Shown in pieces: positions 11,481 to 22,470 of a stretch of 64,000 bases of DNA. A program made the position numbers and the translations under genes. Numbering within the stretch: the first letter of the stretch is position 1; each line of letters opens with the position of its first letter. Source of the stretch: Azolla caroliniana (Eukaryota; Polypodiophyta); NCBI GenBank assembly GCA_043228905.1, contig JBHGNT010000014.1:14446001-14510000 (forward strand). The letters are read 5' to 3'. Under the pieces are notes generated by a model. That model saw only the letters and a list, made by a program, of their open reading frames with translations. It ran no database searches and was not told the origin of the DNA.

Positions 11481-11839
11481 TTACATCTTCTGAAACTCGA
11501 CTTTCAAGTTAGTTGACGACTCTTCGGAATCTAATATCATCCTAAAAGTAGCTAGTTATTAAGCCTAACACACACACACACACATGTACATATATATGTA
11601 TGATCCATTTAATAGACCTTCTAGCCTTAAATTTCAATTGAGTGGTTTTAAATAGTCTCTTTATTGACCCCATGTCTTTGTGATGCATCATATTGCATAT
11701 AACTAGTTCTTTTTAGCATATTATATTGCTAACCTCCCTCCCTTCCTCTCTCTTTCTGAATACGATAATATAATCTATCTATATATCTATCTCTTTCATT
11801 GCTATAGAGGCAAGGTCTTATTAGGTCCAAGAGCTTCCT

Positions 11840-12780
11840 TTTCAAATAAAAATTAAGAATTGTTTCCATTTGAGCATAAGCAATATAAATTACATTATTA
11901 GCATGTTGAAAATGGACATACTATTGTTGGCATTGTCATTCGCGAAGTTATATCAAGTATGGAATATGTGCGTGGAGCATAAACAAATGGATATTCTATG
12001 GTGGACTTGGCTCAATAACATATATAGTATAACATTAAGAGAAATAGGTGAAAAAGTAAACCGAATAGAACCCTTTATATATTATTTAGATTGAAGTTAC
12101 ATCCTATAGTAGGAAACTTTGTTGCCTTCTATGGGCTATAGTTAGGGGTTTATATAGGTCTCTTCATGCTATAGGACAGGTGAGAAAATGCCGCCACTTG
12201 GCGTTTATGTCTATGCCCAAGCATTTAGACTAGGTTCAATGTATTTGTACATGGACTTTCCCATCAAACTTTCTCTATATTATTATAAGAGGATTTTGAT
12301 TGCTTTAAGATCTTTTACCTTATTGGTAGTTACAATGATTCATAAAAATATATATATAGGTTCAAAGTTTAAACTACTTCATTGTACATATTTGCAAAAT
12401 GTTTCAATATCCATCCAAGTTTTTTTTCTCCTTTGTTAACCCATTTTGCCAAGCATCAAGACATTGTAAAACGATTTAGATAGCCTTACTAATGTTGAAA
12501 ATAAAACCATTGCCAACCTAAAACAATATCGATGTCATCACTCTTGTCATCTAGATCCATAACCTCCTCTTATAAATTTTGAGATCTTGTGTATGTAAAT
12601 ACCAAATGTGGTAGTTGATTATAGGAATCCTTGCTCATAGTCTAATGGGGCTTGATATAGTAATCGGAATTCCTCTTAGTGTTTGTCTTTTCTCTTCAAT
12701 AGTCATATATAAAACATTTAGTGTCTTATATGAAAGCAATTATCTATTTATTTATTTTTCATGGTCAGTCTTCTTTTATA
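11840..12780. other. Intergenic DNA, nothing recognised
   Basis: AT-rich sequence. Chance ORFs at 11870-12094 and 12188-12439 show no recognisable domain. Confidence 0.4.
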
Positions 12781-12800
12781 GTTACTAAGAGAGAGAGAGA

Positions 12801-13706
12801 TGAGGCTCCACCTCAAAGAATTTTGGAGTTTGTTGAAGCACGACAATTATTACGCATTCTGCCTAATTATGGGTTTATTTGGCAACAACTACAAAATATT
12901 CCATTGATTCAAGGTCCCTTACCTCTACAAAAAGGAGAACAATCGTGGATTGATTGGTGTTTAAAGGGTCAAACATCATTGTTACAAGTGCCTACTAATC
13001 TTTTGTATCATTGCTCTATTGAGTCTCTTGGATGGTTATCATCTAAGGCTGAAGAAGAATGGAGATTACACAAATTTGATTATGGATGGTGGCAAATCTT
13101 ACAATGTAGTTGGCATTCTAAATTGCCACTTGTAGCAAAGGTTTTCATTTGGAGAGTTTTGATTGGAGGATTGCCTTTGGGATTAACTCTGAAGCGTCGT
13201 GGACTAGCAACGGGTAATTGCTTTTTTTGCACTATTCAAATGGAAGATAATACTCATCGATTTATACAATGTCCTATTGCTTCTCAAATTTGGAGTTACA
13301 TTTCTCAAATTTGACAAGTTTTATCACGATGTTATTTGACACCTAGACAATGGGTGTTTGCACAATTTACACATGTTGACCCAAAGTTAGAGATGGAGAT
13401 TGTTTTTCTATTTTTGAGATATTGGGGATTGTGTCATAATTGGAATATGCACAACGTTTTTGTATTCGATGGTAGACATGGAGTGAAAGCATATCTACGA
13501 AAGTTGATGGGAGTACTAATGTGACAATTTTCTTTATTGGAGCAAGTGGAGATTCTTTCCTCGATGGAGTGTTCATCTTGCCTATTGGCAATTCAACATG
13601 TTCCACCACCCATGTAATGTAGTTAGTGGGTGACCATACTTAATTGTCACACCCATTGTAAGTAGTGTTTTTTACACACATTTATTAATATAATTGTGTG
13701 TTTTCA

Positions 13707-13710
<4 letters not shown>
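12801..13710 (+). mobile_element. LINE copy A, 5'-truncated (RT zinc-binding domain to 3' end)
   Basis: The ORF through 13314 encodes the C-terminal part of a non-LTR reverse transcriptase: SKLPLVAKVFIWRVLIGGLP followed by LKRRGLATGNCFFC and MEDNTHRFIQCP, the zinc-binding (zf-RVT) pattern with a C-x2-C and H-x-x-x-x-C pair. A TGA at about 13312 is followed by more homologous coding sequence (YWGLCHNWNMHNVF) to about 13524. The 3' end is a short untranslated region with CACACATTTATTAATATAATTGTGTG, which can pair with itself, then TTTTCACCAAG and a (GA)n tail. The copy begins directly after a GA run at 12788-12800. It is 5'-truncated like most LINE insertions. Confidence 0.8.
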
Positions 13711-13754
<44 letters not shown>

Positions 13755-13773
13755 GAGGAGGAGGAGGAGGAGG
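13711..13773 (+). repeat. (GA)n-(GGA)n tract between LINE copies
   Basis: About 40 bp of (GA)n followed by about 23 bp of GGA repeats. It is both the tail of LINE copy A and the 5' border of the next LINE copy. Confidence 0.95.
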
Positions 13774-13867
13774 ACTAAGGGCAAGTAAGTGCTTCTTTTG
13801 CACCATTCCATTGGAGGACAATACACATAGGTTCATTAAACGTCTCATATCACATATCATTTGGAAG

Positions 13868-14467
13868 CATAGTATGAACCATGCCTACCATTCATGCATT
13901 CGTGTTCGAGAAGGGTAAACACCCTCGAAGAATGATAAATACAATACTTTTGGATAAATTATTTACTATAAGGTAAATATTTTTTCAAGGTAATTTTTTT
14001 TTTTAATTGCAAAAAAAAACATTACCTTCTTAATAACAAAAATTACAACAAAATTACAACAAAATTACAACAAAATTACAGAAATTATAGAGAAATTACA
14101 AAAATTACAAAAAATTATAGAAATTACAAAACAATTACAGAAATTACAACAAAATTACAAAAAAATTACAAAAATTACGAAAAAATTACAAAAATTAGTG
14201 AAAAATTACAGAAAGTAATGGCTAGGAGGAGATGTGGTCACAGACTCACTATTGACTAGTGTGCACGATGCAAGCAGCAGATCGTTCAAGGAAAAGGGGG
14301 GAAAGGGGAGGAGAGCAGAGCGTAGCGTTGATGTGCAAAGGAAAAGGGGGGGAAAGAGGTAAAAAAGGGAAAAAAAAACACACGAATATTTGAATATCAT
14401 TCGTGTTCGTTTTCCAACGTAGGAAAACAAATGATATAGTAGACGAACACGAATTTTACGTACTATG
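13868..14467. mobile_element. Non-autonomous hAT-like element (600 bp, 8-bp target duplication)
   Basis: The element is bounded by TTTGGAAG at 13860-13867 and again at 14468-14475, an 8-bp target-site duplication typical of hAT transposons. It starts CATAGTATG and ends with the complement of CATAGTACG; further in, ATTCGTGTTCG (about 13898) faces CGAACACGAAT (about 14443), giving imperfect inverted ends. The interior is ACAAAATTAC-type low-complexity DNA plus a GGGGAAAGGGGAGG segment, with no transposase. The interrupted LINE sequence is continuous when the insert and one duplication copy are removed. Superfamily is inferred from duplication length. Confidence 0.7.
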
Positions 14468-14566
14468 TTTGGAAGTATGTATCAAATATTTGACAAGTTT
14501 TAACCCGTTGTTATTTGAGGCCTCAACAATGGATTTTTGCTCAGTATGTTTATCAGGTTTTTTTAA

Positions 14567-16786
14567 GGGAAAAGTACAAGGATACCCCTGGAAGTTCGTC
14601 TATTTACCAAAATGCCCCTGGAAGTTCCAAATTTACCAAACTACCCCTATGTCCAAAAAATTACACTTTATAAAGTAATTATACACTCAAATCTTTGGTA
14701 AATAGGGCTAGTTCGGGTCCATTTCTTCCATCTTTGGTAAATAGGGTTGGTAGATTTGAGTGTATAATTTTATTTTTTTTCAAAAAAACACTACTTCGCA
14801 TTAGTTAGCAAACAAATTACATCATAGATCATCAAAAATTCCTCTCATCAACCCTCACTCTGGCCTTCCCACCAAAGTGGACATAGTCCCCACCTCATTT
14901 TCAACAAAAGTATCCAAATAACTCCTATAACCTAGTAATTTGTACCATATCTATACATATTTACAGCACCTAGTCACTGATGGAAACCATTGGGGGAAAC
15001 AACCATCGGGGTGCTTGGTAATTCCATTGAGGCCTTGATGATGATCTACCCACCATAGGAGAACTACCCCATTTCAGCAAGAACTTTGATCAAGTTCTTT
15101 CAGCTACATCAGATTCCCCCTTAATCGAGTCGTATCGTCCCCGCAACCAAGATACCAACTCAAACCAGATATTTAATAATACCTCACCACCAGGGATCTT
15201 TTGATGTTGAAAAACAAACTTACAACGCCTGGTCCAAATGTGCCAGACTGATAAACAAGCCACCACCATCCATATCTCTTCAAAAAATTCTGAGTTAGTG
15301 CCAGGTCGAACTCCAGCCCGTTGAAACACCTTGCCACCCTTTACTATAAATCCATGACCGTGGTGGTTTAACTATTTAGGCCAGCCTTCCCCTATTAACT
15401 TCAACCCCTGTACGGACCCCCATACAACTCTCCCATTCACGTCGCATGCGGCCACTATCCTGAGACTTCTACCCCAAATGTTAATAGCCTCTTTGCAATT
15501 CCAAAAACAATGAGGAATTGATTCCAAAGGGTGTCCACAAATCTTGCAACCAGCCTCACCACCACGACACCTAAGCCACTCCCCCACCGGTACCGCTTTG
15601 TGACTAAGAAGCCACAACCAAAGCTTTATTTTTTCTGGCATATCGAACGCCCATAGCCTCCTCCAAAACGACTTCAACAAGTCATCAGAAATGCCTTTAT
15701 CCTTCCAACTATTGCGAGTTAGAGTAGCACCCATCGATTTGGAGCCAATGATTTTCCTTCCTAGTTTAGTAGTGTACTCAAAAAACCGTTCCAATTTGTC
15801 CGTTCCCGGTTTCTGCCACCACACCTCTAGTGGATCCCAATCCAAATCACATATGGGCTTGTTGTCAACTATCCAAAGCTTACAATCAGATTCCAGCTTC
15901 CCTGGGTCCAGGTTTACTTGCCACTTCTTACCTTCCAACACTGCCACTCGCACTGCCAACCATTGGCCATTGTCTGCCACAGCACTTAGGTTGCCCCACA
16001 AATGATTCTCATTAGATGGGCACCTGCCTCGGATAATTTGTGCATCACCCTCACCTACAAACCACCCAAACTAGACCCCCTCTTCTTCATTCAGCCTAAC
16101 TAGACCATCAATAGCCTTATTTATCAAACGGGTCACCTTTTCCAGCCTGCCAGTAAACCTAGGACTACCAACCAGACCCTCCCTTCTTTTCCTTTTGAAA
16201 TCCTCCCATTCTCTTACTGAACTAACATTGTACCCTACCATTTGCCCCCATGGCAAGTATTTTTTCTGGCCAAGCATCATACCGTCATCATCTTTAATCC
16301 TAGGGTTCCAAAACAATGGTTGACAGAGTTGTTCCTCCATTGTTTTTGGCTGCATTAAGACCATCCCCTCTCTTAAACTTGACCGGGCCCTCATTATGGT
16401 GCGGGCCACCCTATCCTCCATGCTAGTAGGTTATTTTAACTTTAGGCCTGGACTAAACAACCACCACTTCTTTGCCTTCCAAGGGCCGACATTCCTTGGA
16501 CACCAGAGTTCAGTTCTGTCTCTAAGAAGCAATTTCCACAATTCTGGTCTAGGTTGGAGACTTTGCACCAGGAGCTTACCGAGTAAAGCCTTACTTTGGT
16601 GAACCGGATCCACCATACCTAGTCCACCTTGATTTTTTGCCTTGATCAAACAACTTTATAAAGTGTATAATTACTTTATAAAGTGTAATTTTTTGAACAT
16701 AGGGGTAGTTTGGTAAATTTGGAACTTCCAGGGTCATTCTGGTAAATAGATGAACTTCCAGGGGTATCCTGGTACTTTTCCCTTTC
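14567..16786. mobile_element. 2.2-kb element with 121-bp terminal inverted repeats carrying a LINE fragment
   Basis: The left end 14567-14687 and right end 16662-16782 are inverted copies of about 121 bp, beginning GGGAAAAGTAC(A/C)AGGATACC and including CCCTGGAAGTTC twice and an ACTTTATAAAGT block; only a handful of mismatches are seen. TTTTTTAA flanks both sides (14559-14566 and 16787-16794), a possible 8-9 bp duplication in a T-rich site. Inside is minus-strand LINE reverse transcriptase C-terminal sequence and no transposase. It resembles a non-autonomous TIR transposon of the Mutator or hAT kind that has captured foreign sequence. The host site is the 3' end of another LINE. Confidence 0.75.
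15075..16650 (-). pseudogene. LINE reverse transcriptase C-terminal fragment inside the TIR element
   Basis: The minus strand reads QGGLGMVDPVHQSKALLGKL at about 16620-16560 (the end of an RT domain), then from 16001 to 15372 a zinc-binding domain with FDMPEKIKLWLWLLSHKAVP, CKICGHPLESIPHCFWNC and IWGRSL, then WHIWTRRCKFVFQ at about 15250. The order matches the C-terminus of plant L1-type RT proteins. Frames change between these blocks and there is no start. Wording differs from LINE copies A-D around it, so it comes from another LINE family. It lies between the inverted repeats and appears to be captured cargo. Confidence 0.75.
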
Positions 16787-16910
16787 TTTTTTAATGGCTT
16801 TACAAGATGTTCCTTTCCCTACATAGGTAGGTAAAGGACTATAAGTTCTAACAAGTGGGTTTTACATACAATTAATATAATTGTGTGCTTTTACGAGAGA
16901 GAAATTGCGC

Positions 16911-16940
<30 letters not shown>

Positions 16941-16941
<1 letters not shown>

Positions 16942-17150
16942 CCCAAATGGACGTAGCTCAGTTGGTAAGGTTGCCGAAATGGAGACCGGGAGGTCATGGG
17001 TTCAACCCCTACATTCCATAGCAGCATCTAGTGAATTAAGATATATGTATGAAGTATGTAATAGAAAGGTGAGATAATTTGGTTTCGAACCCAAGACATA
17101 GTACTTGTAGTGAAACAAATTACGACTAGGGTACTTGCTAATTACAATAA
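16941..17150 (+). mobile_element. SINE copy 1 (tRNA-like head)
   Basis: Directly after a (GA)n tract comes CCCAAATGGACG and a Pol III A box TAGCTCAGTTGG (16954-16965), then a B box GGTTCAACCCC (16999-17009), 33 bp later: tRNA spacing. The 3' half holds GGTTTCGAACCCAAG (about 17081), whose complement is a second B-box-like GGGTTCGAAAC, and ends in a GA-rich tail. About 210 bp, no ORF. A tRNA-derived SINE is the natural reading. Confidence 0.75.
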
Positions 17151-17167
17151 ATAAAAAGAGAGAAAGA

Positions 17168-17340
17168 GCCTAGAAGGTCATGGGTTCACCGTTCAACCCC
17201 TATATTCCACAATGGCATCAGGTAAATTATGTGATATGTATGGAGTAATCGAGAGGTACGAAAATTGTGTTTCCACATACATAGTTCTAGTAGTGTAACA
17301 ACTTACCATTAGGGTAAGCTAATTACGATCAAAAATTTAA
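17168..17340 (+). mobile_element. SINE copy 2 (5'-truncated)
   Basis: It begins within the SINE head at AGAAGGTCATGGGTTCA just after AAAGAGAGAAAGAG, keeps the B-box region, TTCCACAATGGCATC and the 3' half with ACTTACCATTAGGGTAAGC, and ends in AAAAGAGAGAGA at about 17340-17352. Confidence 0.7.
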
Positions 17341-17352
17341 AAGAGAGAGACA

Positions 17353-18206
17353 GATTTTGAAGATGCCACGTGATGGTTACGTATTCCCCCAAATTACAAG
17401 ATATACCATTGTTGCAAGGATCTTTGCCATTGAAAACAAAATTTGCACCTTGGGTGGATTGGCAGTTCCAAAATGGTATACGCTTATTATAGGTCACCAC
17501 AAATATATTGTATCATCATGTGATGGCATCATTATTGTGGATATCTCCTAAAGTAGTGAAGTTGTGGAATGTATATAAGTTAGATGCAAGGTGGTGGAAA
17601 ATATTACAACGTGGTTGGCATTCTCATCTACCATTTCGTGCAAAGGTATTCATATGGAGAATCATGATTGGTGGGCTCCCATTAAGTTCGACCTTAAAGA
17701 GACGAGGACTAGGGTCCAACACTTAGTTTCTTTTGCACCGTTCCATTGGAGGATAATACACATAGGTTCATTAAATGTCCTACAACATGTACCATTTGGA
17801 AGTACTTATCAGACATTTGGCAAGTTTTAACTCGTTGTTGTTTGAGACCTCAACAATGGGTTTTTTCTCAATATGTTCAAAATGCTTCAAATGATGAGAT
17901 GGAGATATTGTTCCAATTTTTACGTTATTGGGGTCTACAACACAATTGGAATATGCGTAATGTTTTCATGTTTAATAATAGACATGGGGTGAAAGCCTAT
18001 ATAAAGAAGTTGAAAGGTATTCTCATGTGGAATTTTTGGATGTTAGAGCATGTGGGGATCATTTCCTCAAATGCATATTTAGGTTTTTTAATAGCATTAC
18101 AGAACGTCCCTCTCCCTAAATAGGCATATGATAGGTAGAGGAGACTAAGAAGTGTTGTAACTAAGTGGATTTTAGATACAATTTATATAATTATGTGGTT
18201 TTACCA
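17353..18206 (+). mobile_element. LINE copy B, 5'-truncated
   Basis: The copy starts right after the GA tail of SINE copy 2 and runs to the same 3' end as copies A and C/D. Translation in shifting frames gives LPFRAKVFIWRIMIGGLPL, LKRRGLG, then MEDNTHRFIKCP and RYWGLQHNWNMRNVF; the ORF 17746-18123 covers the last part. A frameshift near 17710-17745 separates two open stretches. The 3' end has ACAATTTATATAATTATGTGG followed by TTTTACCAAGAGAGAGAGGGAGGG. Its truncation point differs from copy A's, yet both begin against a GA run. Confidence 0.8.
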
Positions 18207-18231
18207 AGAGAGAGAGGGAGGGAGGGAGGGA

Positions 18232-18361
18232 GAATCAACCCCTACAATCCACAATGGCATCTTATAAATTAAGATATATGTATAGAGTAATAGAGAGGTG
18301 AGAAATTTCAGTTTTGAAACCAAGACATAGTGCTAGTAATTTAATGGCTTACCATTAGGAT
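18232..18361 (+). mobile_element. SINE copy 3 (5'-truncated)
   Basis: Immediately after the GAGGGAGGGAGG tail of LINE copy B comes TCAACCCCTACAATCCACAATGGCATC, the SINE from its B box onward, ending ATGGCTTACCATTAGGATGAGAGAGA. Confidence 0.7.
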
Positions 18362-18387
18362 GAGAGAGAGAGAGAGAGAGAGAGAGT
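18362..18387 (+). repeat. (GA)n tract
   Basis: About 26 bp of GA repeats joining SINE copies 3 and 4. Confidence 0.9.
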
Positions 18388-18560
18388 TTGCCCAAATGGA
18401 TATAGCTCAGTCAATAAGGTTACCCAATAAAGACTAGGAGGTTATGGGTTCAACCCCTACATTTCGCAATGGCATCAAGTAAATTAAGAGATATAAATGA
18501 AGTAATAGAGAGGTGAGAGACAGAGTTTTGAACTCAAGACATATCTAGTGCTAATAGAGA
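18388..18560 (+). mobile_element. SINE copy 4
   Basis: Full-length head: GCCCAAATGGATATAGCTCAG, A box TAGCTCAGTCAATAAGG, B box GGTTCAACCCC near 18448, then the standard middle and a CCAAGACATA tail region ending in AGAGAGGGAG. Confidence 0.7.
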
Positions 18561-18566
18561 GGGAGA

Positions 18567-18745
18567 AATATTTTTATTGAAATGAGTGTAGATAAGTTGG
18601 TAAGGTTGCCTAATTGAGACCAAAAGATCATGGGTTCAAGTTTCAACCCTTAGATTCCACAATGGCATCTAGTAAATTAGGAGTTGTCTATAGAGTAAAG
18701 AGATGTGATAATTGGGTTTTGAATCCAAGACATAGTGAGCTAACG
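18567..18745 (+). mobile_element. SINE copy 5
   Basis: Diverged head AATGAGTGTAGATAAGTTGG, B-box region CATGGGTTCAAG with a small internal duplication, then TTCCACAATGGCATCTAG and TTTTGAATCCAAGACATAGTGAGC. This is the last unit of the chain; no GA tail follows. Confidence 0.65.
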
Positions 18746-18749
18746 ATGA

Positions 18750-21225
18750 TGATGCAATTTGAGGGTGAATTATAGACAAAATTTGCTTAGTTATGGCGAA
18801 CTACTATAATTGATGTTTCAAACATTTTTTAAGTTTTAGAATTCAAAAGCATTCTTGAAACTTCAAATAAATGTTGAAACATTGCTCATACCAATTTATC
18901 TTGTTTACACTTTAATAATCTAGACATCTGGAGTTCTCTTTTAAAATAGTAGCTTTGAACTCATTCAAAAGAAACTCAAACATTACTTCAGTAAATGCCA
19001 AGATCCTATTGATTCTTAACTAGAGTTTTTTTACCAACATCCACGTGAAATTTCTGCATCTTTTCTTCTAGAAGGTTGTGTTATTTTAATTTATTTTGCT
19101 TTAAAGGCCAAACCAAATGGCAAGCATATTGCTATACTTGAAATATATTTGAATCTTCACATTTTGCTTCATGGTTTCATTTTATTTTAAAACTTTTAGG
19201 GAATTTCTAAACTTATATTGTTTAGAAACATTAACAATTGAAACATCCAACAACTCTCTTTTTTATATGATTTGAGGCCCCACACCAAGTTTTCTTTACC
19301 AAGACCAATAGTTCTAGAATTAGGGCCTAGTCATTGAAATGATGCAACGTGCCACTACTTGTTAATGTTGTAATGGTCTATGTCTCACAAGGTTTACCCT
19401 TAAATGTTTTAAATAGATAAAAAAACAAATTTGTAGGTAGAGCCAAGACTTGTGAAATTTTATGTTACATATTTTTGAAAGATTTTGTGATTAAATAAAA
19501 AAATTATCATTTTTCTTATTGATTAAATAAAATTGAAACTAAATAAATAAATATGTTTAAAATAAAACAAATGTGCGATAAAAGTGTAAAAATGCAATGA
19601 AACATATCCAAGTGTAAAGGACCATGGTTGTACTATGCTAGCATGAGACATGGCCAAAGCCTTTTTTCATATATACCCTATAATGCTTAGGAGCTACCTA
19701 TCCTAAGCACAACTAAAAATAATGTCTGCTCTCCAAGGCTTGAGCACTAGAATGATGAGGAAACTAATTATATTGCAATCAAATAATGAGAAAACTATTG
19801 CAACTTTATTATCATTATGATTTAAACATTGAGTGTAATCCTAGGCAATCTTACCGATACACTACACCACCAAAATATTGCTATAATTCTTCTTAGGGGT
19901 GCCAACAATCAATGGACATTACCCTTTCAAGGGCCGGAGCATAACATTTCTTACAAGGTCCAATTGGAATCCTAAATTTTGCTTATGAAGCGAACTACTC
20001 AATTGTGGGTTGGATCTATGGGCATGTTACTAATCTCTCTCTTTCTCTAAGGAGCTACAAAATCTCTCATGTTTTTTTTTAATTATTAATTTTGTTACTT
20101 CCAAACCGAATTTCAAATATGGGTTTAATATTCAAGTGTTCACATACCCATAAACATAATAGATATCCACATTATTTACATTCTAAAGATTGAAAACTTT
20201 ACTATTATTGGTTTTATAAAATTAATATTATTGGATATTTCACGCATGATGTAGACCCATCAATGAGATCGAGAATGAATGCATGAACCATAATTTTAAA
20301 CCATATAAGATAAATGACATAATGTTCATACCTAAACCTCATAAGGAAGTGGTGGTGCAATACATTCAAGACATATTCATTGCATCAACACCTAAATGAG
20401 TGCATAGGGAGAGGTACATGTTGATATGAAGAAAAAGTAATTAAATGTACAAACCATATTACTCAAGTTGCTATAATCAATCAACCTAATACATGTTCAC
20501 GAGTTAAAGGACCTCATCTTTTGATTATTCCACAAACATGTGCTATTATGCTTGTAATTATAATTACTCCCACACTAATTTGTTGTCTTAGCAATAACCC
20601 TAGATACAAAGGTAGGGGCACATAACGTTTTACTTCTAACATTCTAGTGTTGGCGTGGAATTGAATACATCTTCTAGATAATCATATTTATAATGGATGA
20701 AGATTGTTCCCTCGATTGTCTTGTACAACATGCTTCATCTTTTGCATGGCATATATTTTTGTTGTGTTGGCATGTCACTATACTTATTTGAGAAGATTCT
20801 TATATATTTGTCATTCCCTTCATTATGATGAATTAATTTATACAACTCCATTATACTAGATTCAATTTGGTTATAAAATAACAGAATTGTTAAATTTTAA
20901 TTACAATAATCCATAATGAGTACTTCAAACACATAATAACATGAACTAATCTTCATGCATACATCACACAATCTTGCTTATGTATGTCCTTGTTTGTTCT
21001 GTAACCAATGTATTGCCTACCCAAATAGGTATGTCCCTACATATATACATAAAATCATGTGAGCTTCCTCACTAACTTATATGAAGTAAAATATTATGAA
21101 TTCATGACATTGTTTACATTAAATCAATTTCTATGATGCAGTAACTAAAGAATGTGAAGATTGAAGGAAATGCAATGGGACAAAGATTTGGAAGAGGTAC
21201 ACAAACTACAACCAAAGCATAAGTT
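18750..21225. other. Intergenic DNA, nothing recognised
   Basis: AT-rich, without ORFs of note on either strand, and no repeat or motif that can be supported. Confidence 0.4.
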
Positions 21226-21227
21226 AA

Positions 21228-21475
21228 AGTTGTGTTCGTGATGCTCCTATAGTTTTAAAGGACATGTTGTTCGTGATGTTTGTATAGTTTTAAAGGACTT
21301 GTCGTTCACAATTTTTGTATAGTTTTAAAGGACTTGTCGTTCGTGGTGTTTGTATAGTTTTAAAGGAATTGTTCGTGATGTTTGTATACTTTTAAAGGAC
21401 TTGTCGTTTGTGATGTTTGTATAGTTTTAAAGGAATTGTTCGTGATGTTTGTACACTTTAAAAGGAGTTGTTGCA
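21228..21475 (+). repeat. Tandem repeat of a 35-41 bp unit
   Basis: The unit GTTCGTGATGTTTGTATAG plus TTTTAAAGGACTTGTC recurs about seven times with alternating 41- and 35-bp lengths (a six-base difference between ACTTGTC and AATTG versions). No coding function. Confidence 0.85.
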
Positions 21476-21479
21476 TCCA

Positions 21480-22438
21480 TCATCAAGGTTAATAATGACC
21501 AAATATCTCAAGTGAAGAAATGTGTTCCTTAAATTCAAAAAGAGAATAAAAATGCTCATAGGTTGAGAAAAAAGTATGAAGATTCTGTTAAACTTGTGTG
21601 TGTGATTTTGTGCAACCCAAGAGGAACTACATAAATTGCCATCAAGTTACTTGCTAGAAAATATCTAAAGTGAGGGAACTATGTCCTACAAGCTCAAATA
21701 AATGCACGAAAAGTGCAAGTAAGTTCTTATACAACTATATTAGCCATTACTCTAACAGCCTTGGATACATACACACACAAAGATAAATTATATCTAAATT
21801 GTTGTGTATTGGGAAGAGGCTAAATAATAGAGTAGAGTATGAAACCTAATCCGATAAACACATGTGTATGATACTGAGCATAAATAAAACGAACATAAGC
21901 CATGAACTATATATATATATATACGTCTATTGAAGTAATTATTGACCTTTGTCACCTTTTGAATCTTTGCCATCAATTTGATAGATAGTTCAAGTAGGAT
22001 TGTAAAAATGTTGGTCCAATTTAAAATTTCACATTGCTATTAGATGTGATCTTCACAATATAAATTCTTAAATCAATGTATATGTTATAACCACATGACA
22101 TGTCTATATGTCAATATGATAAGGACGTTACTAATTATCAGAATGAACATTTGGGTGTCACCACGCGCCTTTAATATAACCATGCATACAATACATTTAA
22201 CCTTTTCCTTTCTTCATCTCCATATAAATGTACCCTAAAGTTGAATCAACTGATATAAGGAATAAAGTTCTTTGTACGTAAACGTACCAAGTCTTGCTAC
22301 GTTTTCGAAATTAATAGATTGAGATGTGCATCTTATTTACTTGTCTTTTACACATAAGGAAGATAATGCAATATATGTGTTGTAATAGGTGTTCAATCTA
22401 GATTTGGACAAGTGATAAACCATAAAACTATAAGGGTT
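21480..22438. other. Intergenic DNA, nothing recognised
   Basis: Short (TA)n at about 21908-21922; nothing else supported. Confidence 0.4.
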
Positions 22439-22470
22439 TTTCACACACATTAATTAATATAATTGTGCGT

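Larger units (their letters stand above)
13774..16906 (+). mobile_element. LINE copy C/D, 5'-truncated and split by two DNA elements
   Basis: Three pieces of one LINE copy can be joined by comparison with copy B. Piece one, 13774-13867, holds the zinc-finger part (FFCTIPLEDNTHRF). Piece two, 14468-14566, continues with the TTTGACAAGTTTTAACCCG block. Piece three, about 16787-16906, is the 3' end, with TACATACAATTAATATAATTGTGTG and a GA-rich tail. Pieces one and two are separated by a 600-bp insertion flanked by an 8-bp duplication; pieces two and three by a 2.2-kb inverted-repeat element. About 200 bp of the copy B sequence is missing near the second junction. The 5' end abuts the GGA/GA tract. 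Confidence 0.75.

Noticed and set aside
16943-17010. True tRNA gene
   Set aside because: A and B boxes are tRNA-like, but arms do not pair well, and the sequence recurs as part of a longer repeated unit, so a SINE is more likely.
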